In this document: in pieces, positions 27,499 through 37,000 of the stretch | How positions within the stretch are numbered: position 1 is the stretch's first letter | Layout of the letters: every line of letters begins with the position of its first letter | From: Cellvibrionales bacterium UBA7375 | GTDB lineage: Bacteria; Pseudomonadota; Gammaproteobacteria; Pseudomonadales; Porticoccaceae | Length of the DNA: 56,436 nt | Direction: 5' to 3' | Assembly: GCA_949487135.1 (NCBI GenBank) | Contig: CATAJQ010000038.1 | Location: 1-56,436 of the forward strand | Program-made: the position numbers and the translations under genes | The notes under the pieces: model-generated | The model's database searches: none | What the model saw: only the letters and a program-made list of their open reading frames with translations | Told to the model about the DNA's origin: nothing

Positions 27499-30400
27499 TT
27501 ATTCAAGACCAGGTTGAAGAGCAACATCAATCTTCACCACCTCACCGGTCTTATCAAAGATTGCCAATGACGTTTGCGCATCAATAGCATCGCCTGCAAT
27601 CGCCTTTTCAGAACCATCGGCAAAGCTAACAACGATCGATGTCTCTTCTGCAAGACTATAAACCACTGGTACCTGACAATAAGTAAAGCCCAATTGTCCA
27701 GTCTCAAGCGCAACCGCTTGCTTATCACCGGCAATATCAAAATAGCTTAGGCTATCAGCCGCAGAAAGGAATTCAGACTTTCTAAGAATAAACGGCTTAA
27801 AGCAAATAGCTCCGCCAGATACGGATACACCCAACTCCATTAAACGAGTAATTACTTCTTCTTTAACTTGGCCGGTCATACCGGGCTGTTTAGCCCCGGC
27901 AAAACCTGGTGTGTGAGAATATGGATCGGTTGGGAAAGCACCGTAGTTATCCGGTGTTTTATTAAAGCCGATACCTGCACGTATATCAAAATAACAATCA
28001 GCTAATTTGCCCACTATGACCGCATCAGAACCCTGCTCTAGTGCTTTGCGGAAGTTTTCAAGTGCCGCCAGCAATAGTTTAGACACCATATGCCAATAGA
28101 TTGAACCCAAGCCTTCATAGGCGTACATACCACCTGAACGACCGGTAAATTGACGATGATTGAATACGCCTTCAAAAATCTCTTCAATCAGTGATTGCTC
28201 TTGCTCAACCAAATCTTGATAGCCACTTTCCTTTAGAGAATCGAGAACCACTTTTGCACTATCCACATTATTGAAAGCGCCATTGAAGTGGTATCCACCC
28301 TGAGAGTCTTTTTCTACCAATGATGTATCACCAGAGGCAACTAGGGTTGTAAGAAGCTTAGAGCTATTTACCCGCTCCCCGGGGATAATGTTTTTATCCA
28401 CAAAACGAGTAAGCTCACGATCTGGGTAGAGTAAATAAGAATGTTGGCGCGCAGTGTATACGGCAGAATCTCTTAATGAGGTTAACACCTCAAGCGCCTG
28501 TTCTGGGCTTAAGTAGCCAGAACTTAATACCGCAACCTGACCCTCCAACATTTCATACAAATAGCTCACTTCAACAGCATCTTCTGTAGCCGTCATTAGA
28601 TTGTAAGCGTGATATAAACCATCTTCACGGCGATTAGCCTCGATCGTGTGGTCTATATATTCAAGTGATAGCTTTAAAAATGCAATAAGATCAGCTGTTT
28701 TAAGCATAACTCGATTGCCGCTAAAGTCATTGCTATAAACACCATTGCGGAAATCACTTCCCGCTTCACCTAGCGCATCAACGACACGCTTTCTGTCAGC
28801 ATCATTAATTTTTCCAGCTAAAAGCTGTTTGTTATCTTCAAATGTACTGTTAATTGATCCTAGAAGCGCTTCAATTTCTTCAGAGATGGCCACTTCTTCA
28901 AGTTCAGTATTAGCGAACAGATCAAGTAAATATTGTTGGTAACGTCGGGTGTAATACAGCGTCACCATGGATACACCATAGCCAACCAATGCGTTATTCG
29001 CATCATTCCACTCTGGACGCTGGGTATTCATCCAAATACCACCCTCGGGAATAAAGTTCGACAGCTTAGACAGCATGGTTGCCAAAAGCTTTTCCGTCAG
29101 ATTGACATAGTAAACTGAACCATTCTTATCCCAGATAAGACGACCATCAGCACCTACCTGAGATACGCGCTGTTCGATAAGCTCGTCAGTGGCCTCATCA
29201 AAATCAATGGTGTTGTGCGGATCTTTTAATAGATCTTGATAGCCTTTAATTTTGTATGGCACATTGGCATAACAAAATAGATCGCGGGTCAAGAAGTCAC
29301 GCAATGTCCCTGGGTGGTGATCGTTAGAGAATTCCAAGAACTTCAAAAGATAAATAATCTGGTGGTCGCCCCAGTAGCCAATATTAGCCCAAGGATCATG
29401 TGGATCTGGTTTTTCCCAATCAATACCACCCTTAGTAATACGGTACGGGTTATAGCCGTCAGCTGTTGAAGCATTTACAAACTTACAGATCATGCTTTCT
29501 ATATAGTTGGGGATTGAGTAACTTAGAGCTTCCCAGTTTTGGAAGATATCACGCCAGTTACCCTCAAAATTTAATAACTGAGACCCATCTTCCTGCTTCA
29601 CTTTAATATTAAATTTATTCCATGGTCGCGATGGATCGCCATGACGACGACTGAACGACAATGGCAAGTACTCAAAGCACAGTCTCTGAACACCAGCATC
29701 ATTAAGCTTGGATGCCGCTTTGATTAGATCGCTGTAATGAAAAGACTCATCTAAACCTTCAAAAAACTCTTTAAACTGATTATAAATTTCACGATTAAAG
29801 CCTTTTACAAAACCAATCAAATCTGCTTTTGGCACTGCATAGTTATCTACAAATAGACCGCCACGCATAACGTTAAATAAAACGTTGGAAAAATGATGAT
29901 TGGCGCTGAGTTTATCTTCCGTTACCTGAAGACCATCTGAAATACCTACAATACGAGCAAGATTTTCACAGCCCAAAGCGATATCAGCTTCAATATCTTC
30001 AGAAATGTTGTTATCCGCTTTTAAGTAGGCAATTAAGTCTTTAACTTTTGAAGGGCCCTGATTGATTTCAGCGACAATACTCCAGCTCTTCTCGGATGCA
30101 GGCGCTAATGATAGGCAATCATTAACAAAATAAGCACCTCGTCGACCGCGAACATCTAGCTCTTGCTCAATAGCAAAGCCATTGCGGAAGCCGTCCAGCT
30201 GTAGAGAGGAAACCAATTTTTTAGCATTAGATAAGCCGACCGACCACACTGTTGTAGTAGATAGCGCCTCACTTGGCTCAGCACGATCTACTAAGATAGA
30301 GCTCATGCTATACAGACCAAGTCCACTGTCAGCATCCAACTCATTCTTCTTGTAAGCATCAACCAAACAGCTCAAACCGCCCTGGACATCAGTTTCAACG

Positions 30401-30963
30401 CCGTAGGGAATTAAGTTTTCAATACCATCGACAATGTCAACGTCTGCCGCAAAATTACCCGTATTAATCAGAGTCGATGTTTTAACAAAACCAAATTTAT
30501 CTGATGTGCGCCAGGCATAGCGGAATGTCAGATTAAGATCATGGTTTATTTCTTCAAAGATTAACTTATCACCAAATACATTCTTATAAAGATTGCGTGT
30601 GGAGTTATAAATACCGTTGTATTGCTCGGAGAACGGCTCCCAAAGCGACGTCTTTTCGTCAATCGTTGCTAGCGCTATGGTTCTGCTACCTGTAAAAGGA
30701 GATCCGTCGCTGACCTTATCATCTGTGTAATAAGGGAAAAGTGCGTTTTCTGAATTAATTCTACCTGCAGAGAGGCCGCCGCGAGTCGAGATAAACATCC
30801 AGTGATCAGAATCACTCACTACGCTGATAAAGAAATCCTTCATCTGGTCGTAGTTTTCAATTTGATAGAAAGTTTCACCTTCTATACTGACGTATTTGCC
30901 GCCAACCTCAACATTGTTAGTTTGACGAAGTTGCTGACCTAGGTGAATTTGCTTATGAGTCAT
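27499..30963 (-). CDS. Predicted beta-1,3-glucan (oligoglucan) phosphorylase, GH149-like
   Basis: A 1154-residue cytoplasmic protein without a signal peptide. Its order is that of the inverting glycoside phosphorylases related to GH94: an N-terminal beta-sandwich region (for example STRGGLSAGRINSENALFPYYTDD, SEQYNGIYNSTRN) and an alpha/alpha-barrel. The likely general acid is D533 in YWGDHQIIYL, with GDPSRPWNKF before it. The length of more than 1100 residues and the context favour GH149, known to phosphorolyse beta-1,3-glucans to glucose-1-phosphate, over the shorter GH94 or GH161. It would save ATP in laminarin breakdown. The family call rests on recollection and context. Confidence 0.75.
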   Translation of the reverse strand: MTHKQIHLGQQLRQTNNVEVGGKYVSIEGETFYQIENYDQMKDFFISVVSDSDHWMFISTRGGLSAGRINSENALFPYYTDDKVSDGSPFTGSRTIALATIDEKTSLWEPFSEQYNGIYNSTRNLYKNVFGDKLIFEEINHDLNLTFRYAWRTSDKFGFVKTSTLINTGNFAADVDIVDGIENLIPYGVETDVQGGLSCLVDAYKKNELDADSGLGLYSMSSILVDRAEPSEALSTTTVWSVGLSNAKKLVSSLQLDGFRNGFAIEQELDVRGRRGAYFVNDCLSLAPASEKSWSIVAEINQGPSKVKDLIAYLKADNNISEDIEADIALGCENLARIVGISDGLQVTEDKLSANHHFSNVLFNVMRGGLFVDNYAVPKADLIGFVKGFNREIYNQFKEFFEGLDESFHYSDLIKAASKLNDAGVQRLCFEYLPLSFSRRHGDPSRPWNKFNIKVKQEDGSQLLNFEGNWRDIFQNWEALSYSIPNYIESMICKFVNASTADGYNPYRITKGGIDWEKPDPHDPWANIGYWGDHQIIYLLKFLEFSNDHHPGTLRDFLTRDLFCYANVPYKIKGYQDLLKDPHNTIDFDEATDELIEQRVSQVGADGRLIWDKNGSVYYVNLTEKLLATMLSKLSNFIPEGGIWMNTQRPEWNDANNALVGYGVSMVTLYYTRRYQQYLLDLFANTELEEVAISEEIEALLGSINSTFEDNKQLLAGKINDADRKRVVDALGEAGSDFRNGVYSNDFSGNRVMLKTADLIAFLKLSLEYIDHTIEANRREDGLYHAYNLMTATEDAVEVSYLYEMLEGQVAVLSSGYLSPEQALEVLTSLRDSAVYTARQHSYLLYPDRELTRFVDKNIIPGERVNSSKLLTTLVASGDTSLVEKDSQGGYHFNGAFNNVDSAKVVLDSLKESGYQDLVEQEQSLIEEIFEGVFNHRQFTGRSGGMYAYEGLGSIYWHMVSKLLLAALENFRKALEQGSDAVIVGKLADCYFDIRAGIGFNKTPDNYGAFPTDPYSHTPGFAGAKQPGMTGQVKEEVITRLMELGVSVSGGAICFKPFILRKSEFLSAADSLSYFDIAGDKQAVALETGQLGFTYCQVPVVYSLAEETSIVVSFADGSEKAIAGDAIDAQTSLAIFDKTGEVVKIDVALQPGLE

Positions 30964-31397
30964 TTGAAACCTAACTAATTATCGTGTTTTAAGTAAGTAC
31001 TGGAATCCTATTAAGTGGACACCCGCTAGCAAATCCTTTTGTATCATTTAGACTTTTAATGCTTTTAACGTTATTTGGTAAAACTCAAAAGGCGGCTATT
31101 CTAAGGGGACTATTTTAATTTCGCTAGCTTATCGGTCGACAAAATAGGTCTTTTTGCCGAAAATTGATAAAAAATCAGTAAATTTATCGAATATTTGCTA
31201 ACAAATTAGTTAAAAAGAAAAATAAAGGCCTACAAATATTAATTTTGCCGATTGTAGCTCTTAATCTTGGCCTGTAGGATTCTGCATCATGGCAATTTAG
31301 GCAAAAAAGCAACTTAATTTCAAAGTTACACTCTAATAATTACGCTAGAATTAATGTAAACTACTCACTTAAAACGAGCCCAGAGGATTACTCATCA
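30964..31397. other. Divergent intergenic region, phosphorylase / GH17 pair
   Basis: A 434-bp AT-rich stretch with no coding sequence. It must carry promoters for the phosphorylase (minus) and the GH17 pair (plus). An AAACTC near 31082 weakly resembles the GAACTC core of the shared element, and CCTACA (31230 region) is mirrored by TGTAGG (31275 region). Neither is strong. A GAGGA ribosome binding site lies ten bases before the GH17 start. Confidence 0.35.
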
Positions 31398-32288
31398 ATG
31401 TCTAAACGAGAAGGAAAAATTCTATCCCTAACTGGTATAGATATTTCTCAGCTTAATCAATCTCAGATGCAGGAATATTTTAAAAGCTGCTTGGATTCTG
31501 GGATACATGGCATTGGTTTTAGCGCATATCGCGAGGGGCAAGAACCTGGCGATAAGTTAGAGCTGGAACAAATCAAAGAACGTATGGCTATCCTGCAGCC
31601 GCATATCGGCTGGGTACGATCTTTCTCCTGCTGTTTAGGCAATGAGCTCGTTCCTGTGGTGGCCAAACAAATGGGACTTAAAACGCTGGTTGGAGCATGG
31701 CTTGGCGACAACCTTGAAAAAAATGAACTCGAAATTGAAGGGCTAATTAAGCTGGCTAAAGAAGGCTATGTTGACGTTTGCGCTGTGGGCAATGAAGTTT
31801 TATATCGCGACGACCTTTCTGAAGAGCAGTTGCTTGAATATATTGCCAGAGTAAAGGCAGCAGTGCCAAATTTACCCGTAGGCTATGTTGATGCCTATTA
31901 TGAATTTGAAGATCGTCCGGCGGTAACTGAAATCTGTGACGTTATTTTGGCTAATTGTTATCCTTTCTGGGAAGGCTGCCCAATTGAATATTCCTTGCTG
32001 TACATGAAAGATATGTACAGAAGAACCGTTAAAGCGGCAGACGGCAAAAAGGTTATAATAACCGAAACCGGCTGGCCGAATCGCGGGCAAAGTTTTCATG
32101 GGGCTCTTCCCTCAGAAACAAATGCGATTCGGTATTTTTTAAACAGTCAGCAGTGGACAGAATCTGAAGATATAGAAATGTTCTATTTCTCATCATTTGA
32201 TGAATCATGGAAAATTGGTGCCGAGGGTGATGTTGGTGCCTACTGGGGTTTGTGGGACAAAAACGAAAACTTAAAATACTCAAAATAA
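31398..32288 (+). CDS. Small cytoplasmic GH17 family enzyme (1)
   Basis: A 296-residue single-domain GH17 barrel without a signal peptide. The proton donor is E133 in VGNEVLYR and the nucleophile E224 in ITETGWP. It may cleave or transglycosylate short beta-1,3-gluco-oligosaccharides in the cytoplasm. It is followed six bases later by a second GH17 gene, so the two are co-expressed. The N-terminal extension before the first strand (about 15 residues) is not typical. Confidence 0.85.
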   Translation: MSKREGKILSLTGIDISQLNQSQMQEYFKSCLDSGIHGIGFSAYREGQEPGDKLELEQIKERMAILQPHIGWVRSFSCCLGNELVPVVAKQMGLKTLVGAWLGDNLEKNELEIEGLIKLAKEGYVDVCAVGNEVLYRDDLSEEQLLEYIARVKAAVPNLPVGYVDAYYEFEDRPAVTEICDVILANCYPFWEGCPIEYSLLYMKDMYRRTVKAADGKKVIITETGWPNRGQSFHGALPSETNAIRYFLNSQQWTESEDIEMFYFSSFDESWKIGAEGDVGAYWGLWDKNENLKYSK

Positions 32289-32293
32289 AAATT

Positions 32294-33205
32294 ATGACTA
32301 ATAATAAATTACCTTTTGCGAAAGCAATTTGCTATTCGGGGTACCGCGATGGACAGAGTCCAGACAACGGTGAATTTCCAACCTATGATCAGGTCAAACA
32401 GGATCTATTGATTCTTAAAGATGACTGGAAATCACTGCGACTCTACGGCAGTGATCAACATTCAAAAACTATTTTGCGTGTTATCGACAATGAGCAGTTA
32501 CCCTTTGATGTAATGCTCGGCGCTTACGTAACCGCTGAGGTATGCAATGAAAATTGTCCCTGGGGAGGACTTTATTCCGAGGAGCAATTGCATAGTAATA
32601 AACGCCACAATGAACAACAAATCGTAGAATTGATCGAGCTTGCCAACCAATACCCAACCGTTATTAGCTCAGTCTCTATCGGCAACGAAGCGGCTGTTGC
32701 TTGGACTGATCACTTAGTACCCACGGAAAGTCTAATTAAATATGCACAACAGACCCGCTCACAGGTTACGCAACCTGTTACATTCTGCGAAAACTACGTG
32801 CCTTGGCTTGAAAATCTAAGACCACTAGCCGATGAGCTTGATGTGATTTCTATACATACTTATCCTGTATGGGAATTCAAAAGTATTGATGAGGGCTTAG
32901 CCTACACTATCGCCAACTATCAAGCGGTTAAGGACGCCTACCCAGATAAACAAATTATCATTACTGAAGCTGGTTGGGCGACCAACTCCAATGGTCGCGG
33001 TATTGAAAGCCATAATGTGAATGAAAATTTTCAGCAGCAGTATTTCCACGAGCTAATGAACTGGGCCCAAGAACAACAGGTTCTGGTTTATTTCTTTGAA
33101 GCCTTTGATGAAAACTGGAAAGGTTCCCCAGATCCGCTAGAGCCTGAAAAGCACTGGGGTATTTATAATGCCGACCGAACACCTAAACTGGTAATGCAGG
33201 GATAA
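32294..33205 (+). CDS. Small cytoplasmic GH17 family enzyme (2)
   Basis: From ATG 32294 the protein has 303 residues. It starts at the typical GH17 first strand (AICYSGYRDGQ) and carries E132 in SIGNEAAV and E225 in ITEAGWA. No signal peptide is seen. I rejected the longer frame from 32252 because it overlaps the preceding GH17 gene and begins with a Lys-rich stretch unlike the family. The segment resembles the barrel of the GH17 lipoprotein at 22667-24505 (YGGYRE / YSGYRD, HTYP), more than its immediate neighbour. It may be the intracellular counterpart. Confidence 0.85.
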   Translation: MTNNKLPFAKAICYSGYRDGQSPDNGEFPTYDQVKQDLLILKDDWKSLRLYGSDQHSKTILRVIDNEQLPFDVMLGAYVTAEVCNENCPWGGLYSEEQLHSNKRHNEQQIVELIELANQYPTVISSVSIGNEAAVAWTDHLVPTESLIKYAQQTRSQVTQPVTFCENYVPWLENLRPLADELDVISIHTYPVWEFKSIDEGLAYTIANYQAVKDAYPDKQIIITEAGWATNSNGRGIESHNVNENFQQQYFHELMNWAQEQQVLVYFFEAFDENWKGSPDPLEPEKHWGIYNADRTPKLVMQG

Positions 33206-33238
33206 TTGTTTCTCTAACTATCCTAATTTGTAAATTGA

Positions 33239-33260
33239 TGGCTACTAAGGACAGTAGCCA
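33239..33260 (+). terminator. Hairpin after the GH17 pair
   Basis: TGGCTACT (33239-33246) pairs with AGTAGCCA (33253-33260), an 8-bp stem with a 6-base loop, 34 bp after the GH17 stop. There is no T tract, so it could be a weak terminator or an mRNA 3'-end structure. Confidence 0.4.
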
Positions 33261-33463
33261 ACGACATCCCCAATCAACTTCTGGCTCAAAAAACTCTCTC
33301 ATATATAGACTAGACTCAAAGTAGAGGCTGTTTTTAATAACGTTTTAATATCCAATTTTAAGCGTTAATCCCCTTTTAATTTATAGGCGTAATAAAAATT
33401 AACAAAACGTGTTTTATTGACTTTGGATAAGATTAATAATTAAAAAGGTTTGAGGGTATTACA

Positions 33464-34021
33464 ATGAAAAGACACTTTTATATTAGCAATAGTTTAGATG
33501 ATCTCGAATCATTAGAAGTAGAGCTTGAAACCGTTGGCATTTCATCTGCACATTCTCACGTACTCAGTTTAGACGATGCCAATGTCGCAGCACATCCAAA
33601 CTTGAATGAAGTCGAAGCAGTACTTCGCACAGATGTTGTTCATAGCACCAAAATTGGCGCGGTTGTTGGTGTTATTGCCGCCACACTTATTTTGTATGTT
33701 GTCGCATTATCAGGTTGGGCTCAACAGGTCACTTGGATTCCTTTTGTTTTCTTAGCAATTGTAATGGTAGGTTTTTTTACATGGGAATTTGGCTTCTTTG
33801 GTATTCAGCGAAAAAATAATAGGTTTGCTCGCTTTGAAAAAGCACTTAAAAACGGCAAGCACATCTTCTTTGTTGATATTGAAGCTGAAAATGAACAACT
33901 GTTAGCTGATATTGTCAAAAAACATCCTAAAATTAAACGCGCGGGTGATGGCCCATCAGTTCCGCAGTGGTTTATTCAAATGCAGGATAGTTTTAAAACA
34001 TTCACTAAAATAATGCCTTAG
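33464..34021 (+). CDS. Hypothetical membrane protein with two transmembrane segments
   Basis: A 185-residue protein with a soluble N-terminal part (residues 1-60), two adjacent hydrophobic helices (~65-85 and ~90-112), and a soluble C-terminal domain. The start MKRHFYISNSLDDLESLEVELE suggests a small alpha/beta domain such as is seen in stress-related membrane proteins. I do not recognise the family with certainty. It has its own GAGGG ribosome binding site and a strong terminator after it, so it is probably a single-gene unit lodged within the glucan locus. Confidence 0.7.
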   Translation: MKRHFYISNSLDDLESLEVELETVGISSAHSHVLSLDDANVAAHPNLNEVEAVLRTDVVHSTKIGAVVGVIAATLILYVVALSGWAQQVTWIPFVFLAIVMVGFFTWEFGFFGIQRKNNRFARFEKALKNGKHIFFVDIEAENEQLLADIVKKHPKIKRAGDGPSVPQWFIQMQDSFKTFTKIMP

Positions 34022-34036
34022 TTTTATATTAGGCGT

Positions 34037-34066
34037 AAAAAAAGGGCCCCTGAAGGCCCTTTTTTT
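34037..34066. terminator. Strong bidirectional terminator
   Basis: A 12-bp stem (34037-34048 with 34055-34066) made of A7-GGGCC and GGCCC-T7 around a 6-base loop. It separates the membrane protein gene from the convergent GH5 gene, whose stop is only a few bases away. Confidence 0.92.
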
Positions 34067-34070
34067 CGTG

Positions 34071-37000
34071 TTACTGATTTTCACTTGATCCAACAACCTC
34101 AAAGGTCAAAGTCACAAGCGCTACCGGTGATTGCCCAGGCCAGTTTCCTGCAAATGATACCCAACCTATATTAATAACCGAGTCAGTTTCACTATTATTA
34201 TCAGCATTTCCGGTATCAGCTTGCTGATTAGGACCAATAATCATTGCTCCATAATCATTTGCCGACTGATCGGTTAGCACCAACTCAGTACCATCAAAAT
34301 GAACAAGTATACCTGCACCTGTCGTAGCTGTGATATCGGCTTCCATCGAAACTGTCACAACCAATTGTCCTTGGTCATTAATTTCTTGACTTGAAACATA
34401 AACAGCTTGTGCAGCTTCAACCGTTGAGGGGAAATTACAAGGTGAACTAGCATCAATTGAGAGAACGCAATCCACTGCAATAAATTCCATTCCAACAGGG
34501 GTACTTGTAGCGCTAAAATTAATGGGTGTAACCGTTGGATCATTGTTGACGACGGGTTCATCTGGCGTATCTCCAGTATCGGTGTCATCTGAACCAGAAT
34601 CATCTGAAACAGCGACGTATTTAAATATCCAATAACCCTGAGGTATATCAATTTTCAAAGTCATGGTAGTCGCTGAACTATCAATAATATCATACACAAT
34701 AGAAGATGGCGCTTCACTCGGATTAGTGATTTCTGCCCCATTAATTACTTTTGGAATCCCTAAATGAGCACCAGTACCATTTAATGTAATAGTCATAGCT
34801 GATTCATCAAAAACATAACCGAAACGACCACCATTATGAGGCGCGACTGGTGAGCCACATTGCTCTGAAGCCACTCCTTGCCATGGTTCTACCCATGTCT
34901 GACCATCCATTTGGTTGCTAAACTCACCGATATCAGAGAATATAAATAGATCATCAAATAAACAGCTCCGATTATTAACATCACCAGCGCTGTTACTCCA
35001 GCCACCGCCACCACTCACCACATCCAAAGCTCGCGCTTCGGGTGCTAACTTCCAAGACCCCACAAGATCGCTGGCTGTTATTGAGGGAACTGCCTCTGGG
35101 AGTGGATCTGCTTGCGCATTGGTCTCTACAAATTCAATCCAATTTAAATTAGCGCCGCCAGAAGCTGCTTCTAGGCGTAATGTGTGTTGTCCTTGATCAA
35201 GATAGATTACTCTGCCAGTAATGGTCTGCCAGCTTTGCCAAGCAGCTGTATTTGGAACTGCAATCTGATCAATCCATACACCATCTAACAGAACTTTAAA
35301 CCCTGGTGAACTTCCACCCTGACTCGCAGCACGTATATCCAATTCATAGTTTCCAGCATTAGCAACATTAAAGTCATATTCCATCCAATCGCCAAGATCA
35401 ATCCAGCCAGCATTTGAGCCGCCGCCTGTATCCTGTGTGCCTTCAGTCCCCACCTCACCATCAGGTAATGTTATTACTCGAGTCCAATTCTCCGCCTCTA
35501 TACGAAGATCACCACTTTGAACAGGATCCTCAGGTTCTGGTGCGACATAGTCTGCAGTCACTAATTTAAAGGTCCAGAACCCTGCTGAATAGTCAACTTC
35601 AACGGTCAGACTATTTTCTGTACTTTCCATTACCTTATAAACAATAGATTGAGGCGCATTACTAGGGCTAGTAAGCTCATCGCCACCACTTATTACTTTA
35701 GCTAAGCCGAGATGAGCACCCACGCCGGTCAATGTAATTGTGCCTGCTTCAGTATCCAACTCATAAGTTGCGCTAGCACTGCCATCATGCGGCGCCACCG
35801 GGGCACCACATGCTTCAGGGTCCATGCCTTGCCATGGCTCAATCCATGTAGATTCACCCATTTGATTTGAGAATGATCCATCTTCTGCGAATACGAAGAG
35901 ATCATCAAATAAGCAGGCTCGGTCACTAATGACAGCAGCATCAACCTTCCACCAGCCCAAATTACCAGACTCCCAACCCACACCCGTAGTGTCGGCTTCT
36001 GGGGCTAATCTCCACTCACCCACTAGCATTTCTTGAGTCAAATCAATGGGGTTAGATGGCGGTTCTTCCACCGGATCTGCGGGCACCGGTGCAACATAGT
36101 CTGCAGTCACTAATTTAAAGGTCCAGAATCCTGCTGAATAGGCAACCTCAACGGTCATACTATTTTCTGTACTTTCCATTACCTTATAAACAATAGATTG
36201 AGGGGCATTATTAGGGCTAGTAAGCTCATCGCCACCACTGATTACCTTAGCTAAGCCGAGATGAGCACCCACGCCGGTCAATGTAATTGTGCCTGCTTCA
36301 GTATCCAACTCATAAGTTGCACTAGCACTGCCATCATGCGGCGCCACCGGGACACCACATGCTTCAGGATCCATGCCTTGCCATGGCTCAATCCATGTTG
36401 ATCCACCCATTTGATTTGAGAATGATCCATCTTCTGCGAACACGAAGAGGTCATCAAATAAACAGGCTCGCTCACTAATGACAGCAGCATCAACCTTCCA
36501 CCAGCCTAAATTACCAGACTCCCAACCCACACCTGTAGTGTCGGCTTCTGGGGCTAATCTCCACTCACCCACTAGCATTTCTTGAGTAAGTGTTATGGGT
36601 GCAACCACCTGACCTAGCATGGTGATATCATCAAAATAATAGGTTTCTCCACTACCACTACTTTGGTAATCGAAGAAAACAGAAACCGTGTCAAAACTAT
36701 AATCCGTGTTTAATGCTGCAGTACCAGCTACAGGGTTGCTAAATTCAAAAACTAGTATTTCCCATTGATTAGCTACGGTAGTGACTGCTTCAGTCTCCAC
36801 AGAATGAGCGCTATTGGAAGAATCTTCTAATTTTAAGCGGACGGACGTACCAATCGATGGGCTATATACCCGCATTGATAGCCGAGTCAGTGTACTGCTA
36901 AGGGGGTAATTAACCTGACCGCTGGCAATTTTAACTCCTGATTGCGCCACTGCGCCTTTGAGGCTGGATACAACGGTATTGGTACTGTCCATTGGATCAG

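Noticed and set aside
31064-31087. Further copy of the shared upstream element before the phosphorylase gene
   Set aside because: Only AAACTC matches; the CGTCC part and a good -10 at the expected distance are missing.
32252-32293. Longer start for the second GH17 gene
   Set aside because: It would overlap the preceding gene and add a Lys-rich stretch not found in GH17; ATG 32294 fits the family start.
35542-36587. CRISPR or insertion-sequence repeat
   Set aside because: The repeat is long, in frame, and encodes a protein domain; there are no spacers, inverted ends or transposase.
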